Of a stretch of DNA of 64,000 bases, positions 1 through 6,974 are shown piece after piece (within the stretch, counting starts at the first letter, position 1; every line of letters starts with the position of its first letter). Made by a program: the position numbers and the translations under genes. A model generated the notes under the pieces. The model ran no database searches. It was given only the letters and a program-made list of their open reading frames with translations, and was not told the DNA's origin. This DNA is from Paludibacteraceae bacterium. Lineage in GTDB: Bacteria > Bacteroidota > Bacteroidia > Bacteroidales > Paludibacteraceae. The stretch spans positions 26,735-90,734 of the forward strand of contig JAKSNP010000009.1 in assembly GCA_024399655.1 (NCBI GenBank). The letters run 5' to 3'.

Positions 1-1116
1 ATCGGCAAAGTCACGCGTACGGGTGAAAAGATGCGGTTGAAATATACCGATCGCTTCACGTTGGGGGTATATCTTCCGTATGGATTCTATCGAGGCATTC
101 AATTCGGTCGGGTGGTGCGCATAGTCGTCAATATAGGCTATCTGCGGTGTGTTGAGATGAATATTGAACCTTCTGTAGACTCCGCGGAAAGATGCCAATC
201 CGGCTTTCAGTTCTTCGGCGCTTACTCCGTTCATTAGCGCTATGCTCATTGCGGCTACCGCGTTTTCTATGTTCACCCATACGGGAACCCCCAACTGCAT
301 ATCTCGAATGACGGTCGGCTTGGGGTAAGTGCTGTGGAAATCGAATCGAATGGCCCCGTCTTCCACGCGAATACGGTCAGCGTAGAAATCGGCCGGTTCA
401 CACCCCGAATAGGTGAGTGTGCGGCATGACGCTCCGTGCAATTCGAACCCTTTTTTCAGTACGATGGTATCGCTTACCAAAGAGGCGTAATGATCAAAAC
501 TCTCTTGATAGGCGGCTGCCGTGCCGTAGATGTCCAGATGGTCGGGCTCGATTGAAGTGATAACGGACATATAAGGAGTCAGCCTGTGAAAACTGCGGTC
601 GTATTCGTCGGCTTCCACCACCACCAGGTCGCTTTTGGGGTCCAGCAGCAGGTTGCTGCCGTAATTCTGACTGATGCCTCCTAAGAAGGCGTTCGTGCTT
701 ATCTTCGATTCATGCAGCAGATGAGCCAACAGGGTGGAAGTGGTGGTTTTGCCGTGGGTTCCTGCTACGCATAATGCACGCAGTTGTCGGGTCACCAGTC
801 CCAGCACTTCCGAGCGTTTGCGAATGTCGTAACCGTGCTCGCGAAGCCAACGATATATAGGCTGGTCTGCAGGAACGGCAGGAGTCAATACCACCAGGGT
901 TTCCTTCGGGTTCATTCGGGTGATATCTTCACCCACTTCGTCCGTGTATTGTATGCTTATCCCTTCCGTTTCCAAGGCTTTGGTCAGGGGCGACGGTGTA
1001 CGGTCGTAACCTGATACGCGCAAACCGCGCGTATGGAAATAACGCGCCAACGCGCTCATGCCTATACCGCCTATTCCTAAAAAATATAGAGTCTTTATGT
1101 CTTGGTCGTTTGCCAT
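1..1116 (-). CDS. murC: UDP-N-acetylmuramate--L-alanine ligase, 3' end cut by window edge
   Basis: Cytoplasmic ATP-dependent ligase that adds L-alanine to UDP-MurNAc, the first amino-acid step of peptidoglycan precursor synthesis. The minus-strand frame is open from the ATG at 1116 to the left edge, giving 372 codons without a stop. Visible are the N-terminal nucleotide-fold motif GIGGIGMS near residue 14, the Mur ligase P-loop GTHGKTTT near residue 116, EADEYDRSF near residue 165 and DDYAHHPTE near residue 344, all in family order. MurC proteins are usually about 450-480 residues, so roughly the last 80-100 residues lie outside the window. A good promoter lies about 85 nt upstream and nothing is cotranscribed from that side. 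Confident call. Confidence 0.97.
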   Translation of the reverse strand, partial: MANDQDIKTLYFLGIGGIGMSALARYFHTRGLRVSGYDRTPSPLTKALETEGISIQYTDEVGEDITRMNPKETLVVLTPAVPADQPIYRWLREHGYDIRKRSEVLGLVTRQLRALCVAGTHGKTTTSTLLAHLLHESKISTNAFLGGISQNYGSNLLLDPKSDLVVVEADEYDRSFHRLTPYMSVITSIEPDHLDIYGTAAAYQESFDHYASLVSDTIVLKKGFELHGASCRTLTYSGCEPADFYADRIRVEDGAIRFDFHSTYPKPTVIRDMQLGVPVWVNIENAVAAMSIALMNGVSAEELKAGLASFRGVYRRFNIHLNTPQIAYIDDYAHHPTELNASIESIRKIYPQREAIGIFQPHLFTRTRDFAD

Positions 1117-1198
1117 CTCTTTTCTTGGTTTTGACTTTGTGCTTTCTTTTGCCATCGGTGTTTTTCGGTATTCGAAGGCATATTATCCAAAAAGCCTG

Positions 1199-1230
1199 CA
1201 AAATTACGAAAAAAAAATGAGATATGCAAG
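1199..1230 (-). promoter_or_regulatory. Bacteroidetes-type promoter of murC
   Basis: Read on the minus strand: CTTG (one mismatch to TTTG), 20 nt, then TAATTTTG, matching the Bacteroidetes -33/-7 consensus. The murC ATG is about 85 nt downstream. The stretch after the -33 box resembles the one in the secA promoter. Confidence 0.6.
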
Positions 1231-1256
1231 AAAAAATCAAAAAAATAAACTAAAAA

Positions 1257-1288
1257 TTTGCGTATGTCAAAAAAATGCCGTACCTTTG
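1257..1288 (+). promoter_or_regulatory. Promoter of tRNA-Ala
   Basis: TTTG at 1257-1260, 20 nt, then TACCTTTG at 1281-1288: a perfect Bacteroidetes vegetative promoter. The tRNA begins 20 nt after the -7 box. Confidence 0.8.
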
Positions 1289-1308
1289 CAGCCGAATTTG
1301 AAAGAAAC

Positions 1309-1381
1309 GGGGTACTAGCTCATCTGGTAGAGCGCAACACTGGCAGTGTTGAGGTGAGGAGTTCGAGTCTCCTGTGCTCCA
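1309..1381 (+). tRNA. tRNA-Ala (anticodon GGC)
   Basis: A complete cloverleaf can be folded by eye: acceptor GGGGTAC with GTGCTCC, D stem GCTC/GAGC, anticodon stem CAACA/TGTTG around loop CTGGCAG, T stem AGGAG/CTCCT with TTCGAGT. The anticodon is GGC. The third acceptor pair is G:U (G3:U70), the hallmark identity element of alanine tRNA. CCA is not encoded. It has its own promoter and terminator, so it is a single-gene unit. Confidence 0.96.
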
Positions 1382-1408
1382 CTTCAACTTGGATTTTTTA
1401 GGAATCGA

Positions 1409-1445
1409 AAAGAGAAACGGCAGATGTCGTTTCTCTTTGTTTTTC
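1409..1445 (+). terminator. Rho-independent terminator after tRNA-Ala
   Basis: An 11-bp perfect stem, AAAGAGAAACG with CGTTTCTCTTT (1409-1419 and 1428-1438), with an 8-nt loop, followed by GTTTTT. It lies 28 nt after the tRNA. Confidence 0.8.
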
Positions 1446-1499
1446 CGTTGGCCATGATGTAGGATTGCAGCCTGAAGGACATGGGTTATTGACGGTTCG

Positions 1500-1533
1500 T
1501 TTATCTTACGTTTATGTTACGTTTAGCTCTCGA
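1500..1533 (+). repeat. Intergenic 11-bp tandem motif, copy 1 of 3
   Basis: TTTATCTTACG and TTTATGTTACG in tandem, followed by TTTAGCTCTCGA. The same module occurs at 13051-13084 (plus) and 37483-37520 (minus). This copy has two substitutions relative to the others. It lies in the spacer between tRNA-Ala and the 3' end of aroC. Confidence 0.8.
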
Positions 1534-1626
1534 TAAACGTACGGCTATTTTTGGACTTAAATTGATAGAACAAGAAGGGAGTTTTGTCTTATTTTTTGTT
1601 CTTATTTCTTGTTCTTGCTTTTGTTC

Positions 1627-2607
1627 TTATTTTTCGTTCTCGTCCGGGCTTTCGTCCTGGTTCTGGTGCTGGTTTTCGTTCATTAGGTCACATAAGGTTA
1701 AGGCTGCCATGGCTTCCACGACGGGAACGGCTCTAACCGCGATGCAGGCGTCGTGCCGGCCTCCGTACAGTTGGCGAATGGTGGCTGCCGGTTTGAATGC
1801 GCAACGGAATACTACCGGCAATCCGTTGCTGATGCCTCCTTCTATACCGCCGGATCGGGGACAAGGAACTTGTTCGGGGTGGTAGATTTCGCTGCCGCGC
1901 AGATGCATTTCGCCGAATCCTGTTCCGTATTCGAACCCTTTGCAACCGTTGATGCTGAGTATGGCATGGGCCAAAAGGCTTTGCAATTTGTCAAAAATCG
2001 GTTCTCCAACGCCGGCAGGCAGTCCGTTGATAGTGCAGGTTACTATTCCTCCGATGCTGTCACCGTCTTTCGTAACCTCTTCCAGCAGTCTTTTCATCCG
2101 TTCGGGGTCGGTCTCTACTCCCACTTGTGTCAGTCGGGCTTCGATAGTAATCCCTCGTTCGATTAACAGTTGCTTGGCTATAGCGCCTGCTGCCACTCTG
2201 GATGCGGTTTCACGTGCAGAAGCCCTTCCTCCGCCACGGTAATCCCGAATGCCGTATTTTTGCAGGTAGGTGAAGTCGGCATGTCCCGGCCGTAGCATAT
2301 GTTTGAGCACCTCGTAGTCCTCGCTTTTCTGTTGCGTGTTGCGCAGGATGAAAGCGATAGGCGTACCTAGCGAAATTCCGTCTTTCACTCCGCTGAGCCA
2401 CTCCACTTCGTCGGCTTCGATACGTGCTCTGGGCGATGTGGCGGTCTGTCCTTTTCCGGAACGCCGGTTGAGTTCGTCTCTTATGAGGTTCATGTCTATT
2501 TTTAATCCGGCCGGAACACCGTCCAATACGCCTCCCACGGCTATGCCGTGAGATTCGCCGAAAGATGTGAAGGTGAATCGTTCTCCAAAGGTGTTGTGAC
2601 TGTTCAT
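1627..2607 (-). CDS. aroC: Chorismate synthase
   Basis: Converts 5-enolpyruvylshikimate-3-phosphate to chorismate using reduced FMN, the last step of the shikimate pathway; aroA is about 6.5 kb away. The 326-residue product carries the family signatures: FGESHG near the N-terminus, RPGHAD in the middle, GGGRASARET, INGCKGFEYG, SGGIEGGISNG and a C-terminal GGRHDACIA. It is somewhat shorter than the usual 350-360 residues because of compact loops; no core motif is missing. The last 15 or so residues are a Q/N/D/E-rich tail whose codons merge into a T-rich simple-sequence stretch (about 1590-1645), so the exact C-terminus may vary between strains. Own promoter upstream, divergent from the next gene. 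Confidence 0.97.
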   Translation of the reverse strand: MNSHNTFGERFTFTSFGESHGIAVGGVLDGVPAGLKIDMNLIRDELNRRSGKGQTATSPRARIEADEVEWLSGVKDGISLGTPIAFILRNTQQKSEDYEVLKHMLRPGHADFTYLQKYGIRDYRGGGRASARETASRVAAGAIAKQLLIERGITIEARLTQVGVETDPERMKRLLEEVTKDGDSIGGIVTCTINGLPAGVGEPIFDKLQSLLAHAILSINGCKGFEYGTGFGEMHLRGSEIYHPEQVPCPRSGGIEGGISNGLPVVFRCAFKPAATIRQLYGGRHDACIAVRAVPVVEAMAALTLCDLMNENQHQNQDESPDENEK

Positions 2608-2635
2608 GCTGGTTTTTTTTTCTGCTTTCGTGCTG

Positions 2636-2667
2636 CAAAATTACGAAAAAAAAACGATTTATGCAAA
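2636..2667 (-). promoter_or_regulatory. Promoter of aroC (left half of a divergent pair)
   Basis: On the minus strand TTTG (complement of 2664-2667), 20 nt, then TAATTTTG (complement of 2636-2643). Its -33 box is only 4 bp from the -33 box of the opposing promoter. Confidence 0.75.
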
Positions 2668-2671
2668 TTTA

Positions 2672-2703
2672 TTTGCAAATATCAAAAAAAAATAGTAATT
2701 TTG
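2672..2703 (+). promoter_or_regulatory. Promoter of the 2720 gene (right half of a divergent pair)
   Basis: TTTG at 2672-2675, 20 nt, then TAATTTTG at 2696-2703, 16 nt before the ATG at 2720. The two -33 boxes are arms of a small palindrome, GCAAAT-TT-ATTTGC (2663-2676). Confidence 0.75.
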
Positions 2704-2719
2704 CAGCCTAAAAAGATTA

Positions 2720-3442
2720 ATGGCCCTTATGTTGCATCAAGCGTTTCGATATTTAGTTGTCCTGCTTTTGGTGACTTTGTCATCCTTGGCTTCGGCCAAG
2801 CCAGTCGGAATCTGGTGCGCTGGAGACGATTGGATCGCTGTTCCGGAAGATACGGCCGTGTCCCTGTCGTGGGTACAGCCTCTTGCGGATTCCGTCAGCG
2901 GCAATGCGACTTGGGTATATCTGGCGGAAAAGGGCGGCGGTATTCGTTCCTTGCTTTCGGGCGGACAATGGCAGCAGATTCTATCCGATGCGGGCAGAGG
3001 CGATATGTTGCTCCTTCAACTCGGCTCCAACGAACGTCGTGAGGATATGCCCGACAGTTATCTGCGTCCCGATAGTTTTGCGGTCGTTCTTTCTCAACTT
3101 CTGGTTGAGGCTGATAAGGCGAAGTTGTCGGTTGTGTTGTGTACGCCGGTGGCCGGACTCACTTCGTCGTATGCTGGCGTCCACTATCCTTGTTATGGCG
3201 CGTATGCGGACGTCATTCGTCGGGTGGCCGCTCAAAAACGGGTGCCTTTGCTGGATTTGGAAGAGGTTTCGTTCGGTTGGTTGCAGAATGCGGATGAGGA
3301 TCGGGTGTCCTCTTGTTTCCTGACGGATGACCGGTTCTACGGGCTGACTCCGGAAGGAGCGCGGCTGGTGGCCGATATGGCACGAAATTTGATATTGAAA
3401 AATAAAATAAAACAATTGGCTAAATACATTATTAAATCGTGA
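2720..3442 (+). CDS. Exported SGNH-hydrolase-like protein lacking the usual catalytic residues
   Basis: A 240-residue protein with a clear signal peptide (hydrophobic to about residue 25, ending SSLASA). The rest has the layout of an SGNH/GDSL esterase of the rhamnogalacturonan-acetylesterase type: a first block GIWCAGDDW where the nucleophile GDS would be, a central LLLQLGSN block resembling the G-x-N(D) block III, and a final TDDRFYGLTPEGA resembling D-x-x-H-L-s-x-x-GA. The nucleophilic serine and the terminal histidine both appear to be replaced, so an active esterase is doubtful; this is inference from motif comparison by eye. Its stop overlaps the GTG start of the next gene (GTGA), so the two are translationally coupled. 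No specific function assigned. Confidence 0.8.
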   Translation: MALMLHQAFRYLVVLLLVTLSSLASAKPVGIWCAGDDWIAVPEDTAVSLSWVQPLADSVSGNATWVYLAEKGGGIRSLLSGGQWQQILSDAGRGDMLLLQLGSNERREDMPDSYLRPDSFAVVLSQLLVEADKAKLSVVLCTPVAGLTSSYAGVHYPCYGAYADVIRRVAAQKRVPLLDLEEVSFGWLQNADEDRVSSCFLTDDRFYGLTPEGARLVADMARNLILKNKIKQLAKYIIKS

Positions 3443-4398
3443 AAAGAACATTAGTTTTGATAAGTTGGCTGTTGGTCGGTTTGACAACTGTGGCAGGTGA
3501 ACGGATAGAGAATGTTCCGTTTGGGGATTTTGAACAATGGGCAGTACGTTATATCAAAGAATCCAAATTGTTGGGTGGTAAAACCAAAGTCCTTTATGCG
3601 GTAGCCCCCGTTGATACCATAAGAGCGAATACCCCGTTTCAATACGGCAAACACAACAATCCCTGGTCGGTAAGCAATGCCTATGCCAAAGTGGGTGGTG
3701 TGGAAAAGGCCAGCGGAACCACTCGTCCGGAACGTCGTGGTAACGGTTGGTGCGCTCGTCTCGACTGCAAATTGGATAGTGTGGTGGCGATGAAAGTGAT
3801 TGATCTCAAGGTGCTGGTGGCAGGTACGCTCTTCACGGGACGTACCATTGAACCCGTCACCATGAAAGGCGCCAACGACCCTTATGGCGTGATCGATATG
3901 GGAGTTCCCTTCACCAAACATCCTAAGGCTCTGATGATAGATTACAAGGCCAGGGTGGAGAACAGCAACGAGATAGTATATGCGAAAGCCGTTTCCAAAC
4001 CGCGGAAGCGTGAAGGTCGAGATTGCGCCGAAATCTATATCTATTTCCAGCATCGTTGGGAGGATCCCGATGGCACCGTTCATGCATATCGTGTAGGAAC
4101 ATGCTACGAGCGAATATGGAACAGTGTTCCCGAATGGCGTAACAACCATCGAATTCCGATTCGCTGGGGCGATATCACCAAACAAGCCGATTATCATGAT
4201 TACGAAGGCCTCAATCAACACCTCTTCCGTACCACCAATTCACAAGGCAAATTGGTTCGCATCCAGGAAGAAGGATTCAGCGACGATGCCCCCACTCATA
4301 TGATTATGATGATTACCTCCGGCAGATATGAAGCGTTCGTGGGGCATGCCGGCAATACCTTGTGGGTGGATAATGTTAGATTTGTTTACGAGGACTGA
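3439..4398 (+). CDS. Exported PCMD-like protein (putative carbohydrate metabolism domain)
   Basis: A 319-residue protein starting at GTG (3439), overlapping the previous stop by 4 bp. Residues 1-20 form a signal peptide. After it come features I associate with the Bacteroidetes PCMD domain: an early FGDFEQW block, NPWSVSN, a central VAGTLFTGR, an F-T-K-x-P block before a YKARV strand, and a C-terminal IMMITSGRYEAFVG followed by LWVDNVRFVY, reminiscent of a carbohydrate-binding jelly roll. Substrate unknown. It sits between an SGNH-like exported protein and a membrane glycosyltransferase, which suggests a shared role in an envelope glycan. Family assignment is by recall of motifs, not by a search. 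Confidence 0.8.
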   Translation: MKRTLVLISWLLVGLTTVAGERIENVPFGDFEQWAVRYIKESKLLGGKTKVLYAVAPVDTIRANTPFQYGKHNNPWSVSNAYAKVGGVEKASGTTRPERRGNGWCARLDCKLDSVVAMKVIDLKVLVAGTLFTGRTIEPVTMKGANDPYGVIDMGVPFTKHPKALMIDYKARVENSNEIVYAKAVSKPRKREGRDCAEIYIYFQHRWEDPDGTVHAYRVGTCYERIWNSVPEWRNNHRIPIRWGDITKQADYHDYEGLNQHLFRTTNSQGKLVRIQEEGFSDDAPTHMIMMITSGRYEAFVGHAGNTLWVDNVRFVYED

Positions 4399-4404
4399 TT
4401 GGAA

Positions 4405-5601
4405 ATGAAACTGTTGTTGGAGCAAATATCGATATTGGATTGGTGCCTGCTGGTTGCATTGGGTATCTTGTTTGCATATGCTCTATATTTGTATATCCGC
4501 CATTTGGCAGCTGTGCCAAGGTCGGTAAAACCGTTGGCTGAAACTGATAGCGACCAGCCTCATATTGACACCGGTGACCAGCTGGATTTGTTCGGCAAAC
4601 CGGTTGACGGCGTTTCGGTAATTGTGGCGGCTCGCAACGAAGGCGAACGTCTGAAACAATATCTCTGCAACCTGATGGAGCAGGATTATCCGCTTTTTGA
4701 AGTGATTGTGGTAAACGACGGAAGTGAGGACCATACGCAGGAAGTGCTGGAAGATTATGCACGGCGTTATCGCAATCTTCGTATCACGTTTGTCCCTCAT
4801 GAGGCGCGAATCCGGAGTTCTAAGAAATTGGCACTTACCCTGGCTATCAAGGCGGCAAGATACGAGTATCTTCTTTTTACCAATGCCGACAGCCGTCCCG
4901 AGTCTCGCCGTTGGATAAGTGCGATGATGAGCGGTTTCGGTAAAAACAAGGATGCAGAAGTCGTGTTGGGCTATGGTGCTTATTTTGATCAGCCGCAAGG
5001 TGTTAACGATATCATCCGTTATGAAAACCTTTATCGCAACCTCCTGCATCTGGGACTTGCAGTTAACGGATATCCCTATCGGGGCGACGGGCGCAATTTG
5101 CTCTATCGCAAATCTACTTTTATGGACAATCGCGGATTCGCCGGCATGCTCGATTTGCGCGAAGGTGAGGATGACCTTTTCATCAATAAAGTGTCCACTC
5201 GTGAAAATACCGAAGTGGTATTGGCTCCGGAGGCGGTGACTTATACCATTCCCAAAATCACCTATAAGGAGTGGATCCAACAGAAACATCGTCATATGAC
5301 GGCCTGGCGCGGCTATCGTTCATCTACACGTTGGCTGGTAGGCGGCGAATTGGTGATGCGTTTGTTGTGGTATATCGTTTTGGTTCTCTGTTTTGTTTTG
5401 GGCAATGCTTTTACAGCCATGATGGCGCTTCTCGCTTTTGTGCTTCGCTTTGTCCTGCAAATCGTAGTGCTTGACTGTGCTGCTATCCGTTTGAAACAGA
5501 CGCCATTCGGATTGGATGTCATTTGGTATGACTTCGCTCTTACTCTGCTTGAATGTTGGTTGTGGATTACCTTGTCTCGCAAACGCAATGTGCATTGGTG
5601 A
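4405..5601 (+). CDS. Membrane-anchored family 2 glycosyltransferase
   Basis: One N-terminal membrane helix (about residues 10-30), then a GT-A domain: VSVIVAARNEGERL, VVNDGSEDHT (nucleotide-sugar binding D), TNADSRP (D-x-D-like), GEDDLFI and QKHRHMTAW, which stands where processive GT2 enzymes have Q-x-x-R-W. Two or three hydrophobic helices follow near the C-terminus. It probably transfers a sugar at the cytoplasmic face of the inner membrane; donor and acceptor are unknown. A TTG at 4399 would add two residues, but the ATG at 4405 is the more natural start. Third gene of a cluster beginning at 2720, 6 nt after the PCMD-like gene. Confidence 0.88.
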   Translation: MKLLLEQISILDWCLLVALGILFAYALYLYIRHLAAVPRSVKPLAETDSDQPHIDTGDQLDLFGKPVDGVSVIVAARNEGERLKQYLCNLMEQDYPLFEVIVVNDGSEDHTQEVLEDYARRYRNLRITFVPHEARIRSSKKLALTLAIKAARYEYLLFTNADSRPESRRWISAMMSGFGKNKDAEVVLGYGAYFDQPQGVNDIIRYENLYRNLLHLGLAVNGYPYRGDGRNLLYRKSTFMDNRGFAGMLDLREGEDDLFINKVSTRENTEVVLAPEAVTYTIPKITYKEWIQQKHRHMTAWRGYRSSTRWLVGGELVMRLLWYIVLVLCFVLGNAFTAMMALLAFVLRFVLQIVVLDCAAIRLKQTPFGLDVIWYDFALTLLECWLWITLSRKRNVHW

Positions 5602-5764
5602 TGTGAGAACGATGTCAGGCGGACGATGAAACGGAGTGTCGTTTGAGCAGAGGTGCTCCCGACAGTCGTCAAACAGATAATAAAGAAAAAGCAGATAGGA
5701 AAATCATATCCTCAATTTGAAATAAAATGCGACTCAATAAATATTTTGTATCCTTATAAATACT

Positions 5765-6073
5765 ATGGAAGAACAGAAACTCAACATTAATCTTACCCCT
5801 GACATGGCAGAGGGTACCTATGCAAATCTGGCAATCATCGCTCATTCTACTTCCGAATTTGTGATTGACTTCGTTCGAATGATGCCGGGACTGAAGCAGG
5901 CTAATGTCAAATCTCGTATTATTCTAACCCCGGAACACGCTAAAAAACTCCTTTTCGCACTCCAGGATAATTTGGCTAAATACGAACAGCAGTTCGGGAA
6001 AATCCAGATCAACGGTTCTCCCGCTCCAGGTAGTACGGTTCCCCCTATGTCTTTTGGAGGAGGTGAGGCATGA
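5765..6073 (+). CDS. DUF3467 family protein
   Basis: A small acidic cytoplasmic protein of 102 residues. The NLTPDMAEGTYANLAII start, the HSTSEFVIDF block, and the SRIILTPEHAKKLLFAL block are characteristic of DUF3467, a family common in Bacteroidetes and of unknown function. The stop overlaps the ATG of the nucleoside phosphorylase by 4 bp (ATGA), implying coupled translation. The 163-nt spacer upstream shows no promoter I could assign with confidence. Confidence 0.88.
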   Translation: MEEQKLNINLTPDMAEGTYANLAIIAHSTSEFVIDFVRMMPGLKQANVKSRIILTPEHAKKLLFALQDNLAKYEQQFGKIQINGSPAPGSTVPPMSFGGGEA

Positions 6074-6945
6074 AAACATTTCCTGCATCTCAACTGATTA
6101 TCAATCCCGACGGTAGTGCGTTCCATCTTCATCTCCGTCCCGAGTTCTTGGCCGACAAGATTATTCTGGTCGGCGATCAGGATCGTGTGGATATGGTAGC
6201 CACCTTGTTTGACGAGGGTAGCGTTGAATGCGATGTTCGCAGCCGCGAATTTCATACGATAACCGGACGCTATCAAGGCAAACGGATTACTTGTATTTCT
6301 ACCGGTATCGGAACTGACAACTGCGATATCGTCATGAACGAAATCGATGCGTTGGCCAATATTGATTTTTCTACCCGTACGGAACGTGAAGTGCCTCGTC
6401 ATCTAGAAATCGTACGTATCGGTACAACAGGTGCTATGCAGGAGGACATTCTGCTCGGTTCTTTCCTCGTAAGTCAGAAATCCATCGGTTTTGATGGCGT
6501 ATTGGCATTTTATAAAAACCGCGACAAAGTAAGCGATTTGGCATTTGAGCAGGCTTTGGTCGACTTTATTCATTATCCTGCCCAGGCAGCTCGTCCATAT
6601 GTGGTGAATGCCGATCCCGAATTGGTGGAACGGATTGCTCGAGATGATATGCAACGCGGATGTACGATTGCCGCCAACGGTTTTTATGGTCCTCAAGGTC
6701 GTGTGTTGCGTGTGGATTTGGCCGTGCCCGACATCAATGAACGGATATCCGAATTCCGTTATAACGGTCAACGCATCACCAACTACGAAATGGAAGGCAG
6801 TTGTATCGCGGGAATGAGTCTCCATATGGGACATAAAGCCATGACTGTTTGCTGCGTAATCGCGCAACGCAAAGCCGAAGCAGCCAACACGGACTACAAA
6901 CCCCGTATCCTTGAATTAATAAAAACGGTTCTTAACCGATTCTAA
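6070..6945 (+). CDS. Nucleoside phosphorylase (uridine phosphorylase-like)
   Basis: A 291-residue PNP/UDP-family enzyme that would cleave a nucleoside with phosphate to free base and (deoxy)ribose-1-phosphate. Seen: ILVGDQDRVDMVA near the N-terminus (phosphate-binding G-D-x-x-R), ISTGIGTDNCDIVMNE, RIGTTGAMQ (the R-x-G-T-x-G block), and NYEMEGSCIAGM carrying the ribose-binding E-M-E. In place of a compact hexameric-type sequence it has an insertion around residues 130-200, as in Bacteroidetes homologues annotated as uridine phosphorylase. Pyrimidine versus purine preference cannot be read by eye. Confidence 0.9.
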   Translation: MKTFPASQLIINPDGSAFHLHLRPEFLADKIILVGDQDRVDMVATLFDEGSVECDVRSREFHTITGRYQGKRITCISTGIGTDNCDIVMNEIDALANIDFSTRTEREVPRHLEIVRIGTTGAMQEDILLGSFLVSQKSIGFDGVLAFYKNRDKVSDLAFEQALVDFIHYPAQAARPYVVNADPELVERIARDDMQRGCTIAANGFYGPQGRVLRVDLAVPDINERISEFRYNGQRITNYEMEGSCIAGMSLHMGHKAMTVCCVIAQRKAEAANTDYKPRILELIKTVLNRF

Positions 6946-6974
6946 ATAACCAAACAATTAATAACTCAACTTCC

